A stretch of DNA of 6,908 nucleotides from Bacteroidales bacterium (GTDB lineage: Bacteria; Bacteroidota; Bacteroidia; Bacteroidales; UBA932), in the NCBI GenBank assembly GCA_017958765.1, contig JAGDBY010000038.1:1-6908 (forward strand). Reading direction: 5' to 3'. Position numbers and translations under genes: made by a program. The notes beneath the pieces are model-generated. The model was not told the DNA's origin. It was given only the letters and a program-made list of their open reading frames with translations, and ran no database searches. Shown here one piece after another: positions 1 through 5,105 of this stretch. Numbering within the stretch: position 1 is the first letter of the stretch; every line of letters starts with the position of its first letter.

Positions 1-1865
1 CAAGGTTTGCCGAGATTCTTGAGACCTTCCTGAGCATAAGGCATCGATCCTGAATCGAACCATACGTCGATGAGGTCTGTCTCGCGAGTCATCTTCTTGC
101 CGCTGTCTGATACCAGGTAGAATTCGTCCACGTAAGGGCGGTGGATGTCTATCTTCTCATAGTTCTCCTTAGAGAAATCTCCCGGCACGAATCCTTTGTC
201 ACGCAGAGGGTTGCTCTTCATAAATCCGGCTGCAACCGACTTGTCCAACTCGTTGTAGAGCTCCTCTATCGAGCCGATGCACTTCTCTTCTTTGGCATCC
301 TCGGTCCTCCAGATAGGAAGCGGAGTGCCCCAATATCTGCTGCGGCTCAGGTTCCAGTCCTGAAGATTCTCAAGCCACTTGCCGAAACGGCCGGTACCTG
401 TTGATTCAGGCTTCCACATTATGGTCTTGTTGAGCTCTATCATCCTCTCTCTCACAGCTGTAGACTTGATGAACCAAGAGTCCAAAGGATAGTAGAGGAC
501 CGGCTTGTCGGTACGCCAGCAGTGCGGATAGTTGTGGGTATGTTTCTCTATCTTGAATGCGATACCTCTCTGCTTGAGGTCCATACAGAGATCTATGTCG
601 AGTGTAGGATCGTCTGGTCCGAGGGTCGGATCGTAGGCATTCTTTACAAAACGGCCTGCGAACTGCCCGTAGCGCTCTGTGTTCACATTCTCCTTCACAT
701 AATCGGGATCGAGGTCTTCTATTCTGAAGAATTTGCCGGTGCGGTCGACCATAGCCTGAGGCTGGCCGTTCAGATCCCTGAGCATCATAGCCGGGATGCC
801 CCAGATCTTGCCTACCTTCGCGTCATCTGCGCCGAATGTCGGGGCGATGTGCACGATACCTGTACCGTCCTCAGTGGTAACGTAGTCTCCGCTGACCACT
901 CTCAGAGCACCCTCTTCACACTTGATCCAAGGGAGAAGCTGCTCGTAGTCCATATTCACCAGTTCGGACCCTTTGAATGAGCCTTCCAGAACGGTGTAAG
1001 GGTTTTTGTCGTTGAAATATGCCCCTACCAAAGCCTTTGCCAGAAGGTAGGTTGCAGGCTCCTTGGTGTAAGGGTTCACGCTCTCTACAAGGACGTACTC
1101 GATGTTAGGGCCTACGCAGAGGCCGGTGTTTGAAGGGAGAGTCCACGGTGTAGTGGTCCAGGCCAGCACGAATACCGGGAGGGAAGTCTTGCTGAACAGC
1201 TTCTCGCTCTTCTCATTTCTGATGAGCTTGAACTGCACTGTGACAGTAGTGTCCTTCACGTCGCGGTAGCAGCCCGGCTGATTCAACTCGTGGCTGCTGA
1301 GGCCTGTTCCCGCTGCCGGAGAATATGGCTGTATAGAATAACCTTTGTAGAGGTATCCTTTCTTGTAAATGTCTTTGAGCAGGTACCACAGAGTCTCGAT
1401 ATAGCTGTTGTCGTAGGTCACGTAAGGATTGTTCATATCGACCCAGTAACCGATCTTTTCGGTCAGGCTGACCCATTCTGCGGTATATTTCATCACTTCG
1501 GAACGGCAGGTGCGGTTGTATTCTTCAACCGAAAGCTTCTTGCCGATATCCTCTTTGGTGATGCCGAGTTTCTTCTCAACGCCGAGCTCCACAGGGAGGC
1601 CGTGAGTATCCCAGCCTGCCTTGCGCTCCACCAGATAGCCGGTCTGAGTCTTGTAACGGCATATTGCGTCCTTGATAGAGCGGGCCATGACGTGGTGAAT
1701 GCCGGGCATTCCGTTAGCTGAAGGAGGTCCTTCGAAGAATATGTACTTCGGAGCCCCTGCACGGAGCTTCAACACGTTACCGAAAGTGTCCTCTTTCTTC
1801 CATTTTTCGAGGACAGTGCGGTTTACATCTACCAAATCCAGGCTCTTATACTCTTTGAAACTCAT
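1..1865 (-). CDS. ileS: Isoleucyl-tRNA synthetase, N-terminal 621 residues (3' end beyond the left edge)
   Basis: Cytoplasmic class Ia aminoacyl-tRNA synthetase that charges tRNA-Ile with isoleucine and edits mischarged valine. The reading frame is open from ATG 1863-1865 to position 1. Residues 47-58 carry the HIGH-type ATP-binding motif in the form PPSANGMPGIHH. The CP1 editing domain shows WTTTPWTLPSN (236-246) and GTGIVHIAPTFGADD (334-348). The Rossmann core resumes with LSRSRYWGTP (506-515) and DVWFDSGSM (600-608). The KMSKS loop and anticodon-binding domain should lie beyond the left edge, because family members are usually about 1,000-1,150 aa. The start is supported by the N-terminal MSFKEYKSLDLVDVN, by lack of an upstream extension, and by a promoter 20 bases upstream. 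It is divergent from the cvpA gene. No defect is seen. The long plus-strand frames opposite it are shadows. Confidence 0.97.
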   Translation of the reverse strand, partial: MSFKEYKSLDLVDVNRTVLEKWKKEDTFGNVLKLRAGAPKYIFFEGPPSANGMPGIHHVMARSIKDAICRYKTQTGYLVERKAGWDTHGLPVELGVEKKLGITKEDIGKKLSVEEYNRTCRSEVMKYTAEWVSLTEKIGYWVDMNNPYVTYDNSYIETLWYLLKDIYKKGYLYKGYSIQPYSPAAGTGLSSHELNQPGCYRDVKDTTVTVQFKLIRNEKSEKLFSKTSLPVFVLAWTTTPWTLPSNTGLCVGPNIEYVLVESVNPYTKEPATYLLAKALVGAYFNDKNPYTVLEGSFKGSELVNMDYEQLLPWIKCEEGALRVVSGDYVTTEDGTGIVHIAPTFGADDAKVGKIWGIPAMMLRDLNGQPQAMVDRTGKFFRIEDLDPDYVKENVNTERYGQFAGRFVKNAYDPTLGPDDPTLDIDLCMDLKQRGIAFKIEKHTHNYPHCWRTDKPVLYYPLDSWFIKSTAVRERMIELNKTIMWKPESTGTGRFGKWLENLQDWNLSRSRYWGTPLPIWRTEDAKEEKCIGSIEELYNELDKSVAAGFMKSNPLRDKGFVPGDFSKENYEKIDIHRPYVDEFYLVSDSGKKMTRETDLIDVWFDSGSMPYAQEGLKNLGKP

Positions 1866-1881
1866 ATAGATACTTTTTGAA

Positions 1882-1912
1882 TTTGCAAAGATACTATAAT
1901 TCATTAATTTTG
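1882..1912 (+). promoter_or_regulatory. Predicted Bacteroidetes-type promoter of the cvpA-family gene
   Basis: TTTG (1882-1885), then exactly 19 bases, then TAATTTTG (1905-1912): a full match to the Bacteroidetes primary sigma factor pattern TTTG-N19-TAnnTTTG. Transcription would begin only about 8-10 bases before the ATG at 1927, giving a nearly leaderless mRNA. It shares almost all its bases with the ileS promoter on the other strand. Confidence 0.6.
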
Positions 1913-1918
1913 AGCAAC
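1886..1918 (-). promoter_or_regulatory. Predicted Bacteroidetes-type promoter of ileS
   Basis: On the minus strand, TATCTTTG (1893 down to 1886) matches the -7 consensus TAnnTTTG exactly. GTTG (1918 down to 1915) lies 21 bases upstream and fits a -33 element with one mismatch to TTTG. The -7 element ends 20 bases before the ileS ATG, implying a leader of roughly 15 bases. No structured leader is visible. The spacing is slightly longer than the usual 19-20. Confidence 0.6.
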
Positions 1919-1926
1919 GGTTTGAT

Positions 1927-2412
1927 ATGGGAGTTATCGACATTATCATAGTGTGCTGCTTTATTCCGGCTCTCTTCTTCGGGATGAGAAAAGGGTTGGT
2001 GGCCCAGATAGTAGCCGTTCTTGTGATCTACTTCGGCATCAAGCTCTCACTGCTGTTCAGCGGCGTGGTGTCGGAATGGATTATGAACATCACCTCTTTC
2101 AATCCCACTTCGGTCAAAATTCTCTCATTCATTCTGATCTTCACCGTAGTTGCCCTGCTGCTCAACCTGGTAGGTAAACTTATTGAGAAGGTGCTCAAAA
2201 TCACGCTGTTAGGCTGGCTCAACAGACTCCTCGGATCTATAGTGGCGGTATTCATCACCCTGCTCATTCTCAGCGTAGCTGCATATCTCATAAGCACGGC
2301 AAATCAGACATTCGGTTTCATCCCGGAGGAGAAACTTGCGGAATCTTCACTTTTCAATCCTCTTTCTGAGTTTGCGAAAAACATCTTTCCGTATTTGAAG
2401 TCACTTTTCTAA
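1927..2412 (+). CDS. cvpA: CvpA family inner-membrane protein
   Basis: Small hydrophobic protein of 161 aa, the usual length for CvpA. About four membrane segments are visible, near residues 4-19, 24-46, 63-83 and 100-123. The family hallmarks are the GMRKGL turn after the first helix (19-24) and the GWLNRLLGSIVA stretch (96-107) opening the last helix. The C-terminal 35 residues are polar and probably cytoplasmic or periplasmic. E. coli CvpA was named for its requirement in colicin V production from plasmid ColV, and its molecular role is still unclear. ATG 1927 is chosen because the N-terminus MGVIDIII aligns with the family start and a good promoter lies just upstream. The gene is divergent from ileS and 203 bases before a C39-type peptide exporter. 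It may simply be a housekeeping gene at the edge of the export cluster. Confidence 0.88.
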   Translation: MGVIDIIIVCCFIPALFFGMRKGLVAQIVAVLVIYFGIKLSLLFSGVVSEWIMNITSFNPTSVKILSFILIFTVVALLLNLVGKLIEKVLKITLLGWLNRLLGSIVAVFITLLILSVAAYLISTANQTFGFIPEEKLAESSLFNPLSEFAKNIFPYLKSLF

Positions 2413-2615
2413 AAAATCCGCAATAGGTAATTTTCACAATTTCAGCTGATTTTACCAATCGGCCTCATTTTTCTATGCTATTTCGTCAGCTTTGTTCTTG
2501 AAACGGGAACAGTGCGGGAGAGAGTCTCCGCTTTGGCAAGGGGGAAGGCGGGACACAGTGCGAGAGAATGTTCCCGTTGACAAGCAAACTCGGCTTCGGC
2601 CACAAACGATAGAGA
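2413..2615. other. Intergenic region without a gene
   Basis: I find no reading frame that resembles a gene on either strand. An ATG at 2475 gives only eight codons. The first part (2413-2495) is AT-rich and holds only a weak inverted repeat (GGTAA 2426-2430 with TTACC 2452-2456) and no clear terminator for cvpA. The second part contains the inverted-repeat element described separately. CAGCTTTG (2487-2494) is one base off TAnnTTTG but has no -33 partner, so the promoter of the export cluster is not identified. Confidence 0.6.
2497..2584. repeat. 88-base element with inverted arms and internal direct repeats, possibly a leader RNA structure or operator
   Basis: The arms AACGGGAACA (2502-2511) and TGTTCCCGTT (2569-2578) are perfect 10-base inverted repeats. 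Pairing can extend through CTTG (2497-2500) with CAAG (2581-2584) across a small bulge. Just inside each arm, and partly overlapping the left one, lies a direct repeat: ACAGTGCG (2509-2516 and 2555-2562), each followed by a GAGAG-like stretch. An inner hairpin is possible, CCGCTTT (2528-2534) with AAGGCGG (2545-2551), including one G-U pair. A competing hairpin pairs GGAGA (2517-2521) with TCTCC (2525-2529). There is no T-run, so an intrinsic terminator is unlikely. It ends 31 bases before the transporter ATG. It could be a folded 5' leader, a protein-binding site, or a small dispersed palindromic repeat. Confidence 0.55.
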
Positions 2616-4169
2616 ATGAGTTACATAAAATTAGCGGGAATCAGACAGAATGACATCTCCGACTGCGCTGCAGCGTGCATTTCGGCGATTGCGGGGTGGT
2701 ACGGGCTGCATCTTCCACTGATCACGGTCAGGGAGATGTGCGGTTCTTCTCAGCAGGGGACCACTATCAAGGGGATAGTGGACGGGTGTCAGAGTGTCGG
2801 TCTGGAAGCAGAGGCTATGAAGTCTCCCGATAAGAATCTGGAGGATCTCAAGCTGGCGGATACGCCGGCGGTGCTTCATCTGGTGAAAGAGAGCGGGCTG
2901 CACTTCGTGGTCCTCTGCGGGACCGACAGGAAGGGGTTTGTGGTGATGGATCCGGCCTTGGGGAGCAGAACTACGGTCTCATTCTCCGAGATGGAGAAGG
3001 AATGGAGCGGCTTTATAGTATTCGTCAAGCCCTCCCCTGCATTCGAGCCGGGGAACAGGACACGCACCCTTCTGTCCCATTTTATTCCCTTGATTCTCAG
3101 ACATAAAAGAGAGCTGGCGAGGGCACTTGCTCTGTCAGTATTATATATTGTGATAGGGATAAGCGTATCGGTATTTCTCGAGCAGATTATCGATGTGGTT
3201 ATCCCGAGTGGGGATTACGGCAAGATCGTCTCTGTCACGGCGGCGATGGGGTTGCTTTTCGTATTCTCTATGGTCATCGGTTATTCGAGGATTAACAACA
3301 CTTTGAGCGCCGGGCTGGGGATTGACAACTCGCTGATAAGCGGGTATATACGGCATCTGTTTAAGCTGCCTGTCAGTTTTTTCAGCCTTAGGGGAAGCGG
3401 CGAACTCAACTCCAGGATATCCGATGCGATGAATATCAGAGACTTCATCATCACAGGGACGGTCAGCGCCGTAATAAGCGTGCTGACTCTGGTAATCTCC
3501 TTTTTCCTGATGTTCACCTACTATTGGAAGCTGGCGCTGTTTACGCTGATGTTTCTGCCGGCCTACGTAATTATCTACGTGATTGCCAATAAGGTGAACA
3601 GGCGTGTGAACAGGGAGATTATCGAGAGTTCGGCACTGTTCGAGGAGCAGACTGTGGAGGGGATCGCCTCGATGAGCACCGTCAAGTACAACGGCTTCGA
3701 GGAGAAGATGACCTCCGGGATTCTCCGCTCCTACATCAAGTTCGCCTCCCGTCTTTACAGAGGCTCCAGGTACAATGCACTCTTCTCTCTAGGTGCGGAC
3801 GGAGTGTCAAAAGCGATTACGCTGTTTCTCCTCACGGTCGGAGCAGTGTTTATCTTCAAAGGGGAGCTGAGTGTGGGAGAACTGGTCTCATTCTACTCTA
3901 TCACGGCCTTTTTCTCGACTCCCCTGAGCGAGCTTGTGGGGATCAGCAACACATACAACGAAGCAAAAGTCTCTGCCCAGAGACTGTTCGAAATAATGGA
4001 TTACGAAGGTGAAAAATACGGGGGAGAGCCTGTGGATACCATATCATACTCTTCAATATCATTTAACAAAGTTAGTTTCAGCTATCCGGGCAATCTCCCA
4101 CTTTTCACCGACTTTGACGCCGAGATTGTCAGAGGGCGGATCACTGCCATCACGGGTAAAAGCGGTTGA
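2616..4169 (+). CDS. N-terminal part of the transporter: C39 peptidase plus ABC membrane domain (517 aa)
   Basis: Inner-membrane exporter half that should cleave Gly-Gly leaders on the cytoplasmic side and move the core across the membrane. The C39 cysteine peptidase spans about residues 1-140. The catalytic set is complete: Gln11 (oxyanion hole), Cys17 in DCAAAC (the usual DCG is DCA here), His96 in GLHFVVL and Asp112 in VMDPA. The ABC type-1 membrane domain covers about 155-445 with six likely helices near 169-190, 204-222, 277-300, 303-325, 390-414 and 421-440. The ATPase domain starts near 478 (ISFNKVSFSYPG, A-loop tyrosine 490) and is cut at GKSG by TGA. ATG 2616 fits because the C39 domain starts almost at once; no strong ribosome-binding site precedes it. 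The substrates are probably the two small peptides encoded just downstream. Confidence 0.85.
   Translation: MSYIKLAGIRQNDISDCAAACISAIAGWYGLHLPLITVREMCGSSQQGTTIKGIVDGCQSVGLEAEAMKSPDKNLEDLKLADTPAVLHLVKESGLHFVVLCGTDRKGFVVMDPALGSRTTVSFSEMEKEWSGFIVFVKPSPAFEPGNRTRTLLSHFIPLILRHKRELARALALSVLYIVIGISVSVFLEQIIDVVIPSGDYGKIVSVTAAMGLLFVFSMVIGYSRINNTLSAGLGIDNSLISGYIRHLFKLPVSFFSLRGSGELNSRISDAMNIRDFIITGTVSAVISVLTLVISFFLMFTYYWKLALFTLMFLPAYVIIYVIANKVNRRVNREIIESSALFEEQTVEGIASMSTVKYNGFEEKMTSGILRSYIKFASRLYRGSRYNALFSLGADGVSKAITLFLLTVGAVFIFKGELSVGELVSFYSITAFFSTPLSELVGISNTYNEAKVSAQRLFEIMDYEGEKYGGEPVDTISYSSISFNKVSFSYPGNLPLFTDFDAEIVRGRITAITGKSG
4167..4169 (+). other. In-frame TGA inside the Walker A motif
   Basis: Codon 518 of the transporter frame is TGA. 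The preceding codons read G-K-S-G and the following ones G-K-S-T, so the flanking P-loop is perfectly kept and no frameshift is involved. The next base is G, which is not the leaky UGA-C context. Confidence 0.95.
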
Positions 4170-4196
4170 GGGAAAAGCACCATAGCAGCTCTTCTG

Positions 4197-4718
4197 ATGA
4201 GAGGCTATAAGCCCACGAAAGGATATATCTCCCTGGGAGATACCGACATAAGTCTCATCGACCTTGATCAGTGGAGACAAACCGTCGCCATCGTACCTCA
4301 GGACCCGGTTTTAATGAACGCCTCAATCCTGGACAACATCACCGGCTGGAGCCGCGAGCCCAACCTGAAACTGGTGGCCACCCTTCTGGCGGAGCTGGGA
4401 CTGAGCGATTTCGTGCAGTCTCTCCCGACCGGACTTGTGACAAAGATCGGAGAGCGGGGAGCCCTTCTCTCCGGAGGGCAGCGGCAGAGAATAGCCCTGG
4501 CCCGGGCGCTCTACCGCAGGCCGAGCATTCTCATTCTCGACGAAGCCACTTCATCGCTTGACACCGAGTCTGAGCAATACATTGTAAACAAGCTGTTAAG
4601 CCTTAGAGATCAAGGGATTACTATAATTATGATAACACATAAACAGAACAATATATCTATTGCAGACTATGTAATAGATATCGGTGCGCACCAATCCGGC
4701 GATACCTGCACGCCTTGA
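4197..4718 (+). CDS. C-terminal part of the transporter: ABC ATPase domain lacking Walker A (173 aa if restarted at ATG 4197)
   Basis: Continuation of the transporter frame after the TGA. In full-length numbering it holds the Q-loop Gln562 (AIVPQD), the signature LSGGQ (618-622), Walker B ILILDE (638-643, catalytic Glu643), the D-loop SSLD (646-649) and the switch His675 (IMITH). The first ATG after the stop is 4197, codon 528. A product from there lacks the P-loop lysine and could not hydrolyse ATP alone. The intact motifs argue that the interruption is recent or not real. The last 60 bases before the end become very AT-rich (see the 4621-4680 entry). The gene ends in TGA 30 bases before the first small peptide gene. 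Confidence 0.7.
   Translation: MRGYKPTKGYISLGDTDISLIDLDQWRQTVAIVPQDPVLMNASILDNITGWSREPNLKLVATLLAELGLSDFVQSLPTGLVTKIGERGALLSGGQRQRIALARALYRRPSILILDEATSSLDTESEQYIVNKLLSLRDQGITIIMITHKQNNISIADYVIDIGAHQSGDTCTP
4621..4680. promoter_or_regulatory. AT-rich island at the 3' end of the transporter gene, possible promoter region for the peptide genes (weak)
   Basis: Counting by hand, 14 of 60 bases are G or C (23%), against 62-65% in the two 60-base blocks from 4441 to 4560. It contains TATAAT (4622-4627) and TAATTATG (4624-4631, one base off TAnnTTTG), but no convincing -33 or -35 partner. It lies 69-128 bases before the first peptide gene. It could be an internal promoter, or just a local codon preference. 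Confidence 0.2.
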
Positions 4719-4748
4719 TTTGCAGGGTAATTATTAACATCTAAAACA

Positions 4749-4928
4749 ATGGAAGAAAAAGTGAAAAGAATGAGTTGGGAGAGATTGAATTCTTCCGAGA
4801 TGACGGTCCGCGGCGGTGTCAGCGGAGACTGGATTATGAAAGTGGTAAATGTCGTGGTGATGGTGCTTTCCATCATCAGAGATTACCTGCCTTCGTTTAT
4901 GAAGGGATATAAAGCCGGCAGACAGTAA
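4749..4928 (+). CDS. Gly-Gly leader peptide precursor 1 (59 aa), putative bacteriocin or secreted peptide
   Basis: Short precursor for export through a C39 transporter. The leader is residues 1-23: LNSSEMTVRGG (13-23) fits the double-glycine pattern (L-S-x-x-E-L/M-x-x-I/V-x-G-G), with Leu13, Glu17, Met18 and Gly22-Gly23. Cleavage would release a 36-residue core starting VSGDWIMKVV. That core has a hydrophobic centre (VVNVVVMVLSII, 32-43) and a basic end with a GxxxG motif (GYKAG, 53-57). Net charge is about +3 and it has no cysteine, so no disulfide or lanthionine is possible. ATG 4749 follows an A-rich stretch (TCTAAAACA) with no Shine-Dalgarno, typical for Bacteroidetes. It lies 30 bases after the transporter and 14 before the second precursor. 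I do not recognise the core, and a signalling role is possible. Confidence 0.82.
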   Translation: MEEKVKRMSWERLNSSEMTVRGGVSGDWIMKVVNVVVMVLSIIRDYLPSFMKGYKAGRQ

Positions 4929-4934
4929 AGGAGG
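4929..4934 (+). promoter_or_regulatory. Strong Shine-Dalgarno for precursor 2
   Basis: AGGAGG, 8 bases before ATG 4943 and immediately after the TAA of precursor 1 (with it, TAAAGGAGGG). It fully matches the 16S rRNA 3' end. Bacteroidetes genes often lack such sites, and precursor 1 has none, so it fixes the start and suggests separate, strong translation of precursor 2. Confidence 0.75.
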
Positions 4935-4942
4935 GCACGGCT

Positions 4943-5104
4943 ATGAAAAAGACGACTTTCCAAAAAGTATCTGCCAGCGAGGCTGTATGCGTATTCGGCG
5001 GTGTGGATAAGAATGTGAAGGACCTATTCTACCAGATCGGATACATCATCGGCAAACTTATCAGTTTGCTCTTTAAAAAGACGAACGTAGTTGTAGTTCG
5101 ATAG
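4943..5104 (+). CDS. Gly-Gly leader peptide precursor 2 (53 aa), putative partner bacteriocin peptide
   Basis: Second short precursor. The leader is residues 1-20: VSASEAVCVFGG (9-20) fits the double-glycine pattern, with Ser10, Glu13 and Gly19-Gly20; its only cysteine (15) is in the leader. The 33-residue core begins VDKNVKDLFYQIGY and holds a probable amphipathic helix (about 26-45) with GYIIG (33-37), a GxxxG motif. It ends in a basic pair and a valine run (KKTNVVVVR). Net charge is about +4. The start is fixed by the AGGAGG upstream. The TAG stop is one base from the tolC-family ATG, so the precursor and channel are surely co-transcribed. The core differs in sequence from precursor 1, so this looks like a complementary pair rather than a duplication. 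Confidence 0.82.
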   Translation: MKKTTFQKVSASEAVCVFGGVDKNVKDLFYQIGYIIGKLISLLFKKTNVVVVR

Positions 5105-5105
5105 T

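Larger units (their letters stand above)
2616..4718 (+). pseudogene. Peptidase C39 ABC transporter gene, interrupted by one in-frame TGA in the Walker A motif
   Basis: The whole reading frame is 701 codons, the normal size (about 700 aa) for bacteriocin-processing ABC exporters with peptidase, membrane and ATPase domains. It is in a single frame with no indel; the only defect is TGA at codon 518 (4167-4169). Reading around it gives ITGKSG, stop, GKSTIAALL, so the stop falls in the P-loop at a position usually filled by a small residue such as Cys, Gly or Ser. TGC/TGT, GGA and TCA are each one substitution from TGA. As written, neither fragment has a complete P-loop, so no ATPase is expected unless the codon is read through. 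The two halves are described in their own entries. Confidence 0.8.

Noticed and set aside
522..980. 152-residue open frame on the plus strand
   Set aside because: It lies entirely opposite ileS, whose minus-strand product matches the synthetase family throughout this stretch; the antisense product has no recognisable domain.
1290..1721. 143-residue open frame on the plus strand
   Set aside because: Antisense to the catalytic and editing region of ileS, with no domain or start signal; a shadow of codon bias.
2426..2456. GGTAA/TTACC inverted repeat as a terminator of cvpA
   Set aside because: Only five base pairs, a long loop and no T-run directly after it.
4167..4169. Selenocysteine at the TGA
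   Set aside because: The position tolerates cysteine, but selenocysteine in a P-loop is not known to me and I see no clear selenocysteine-insertion hairpin right after the codon.
4271..4561. 96-residue frame overlapping the ATPase domain
   Set aside because: The overlapping frame encodes the Q-loop, LSGGQ and Walker B in order, so this low-complexity Arg/Gly/Pro-rich frame is a shadow.
4624..4722. TAATTATG (4624) and TTGATTTG (4715) as -7 elements for the peptide genes
   Set aside because: Each is one base off the consensus and neither has a TTTG-like element 19-21 bases upstream.
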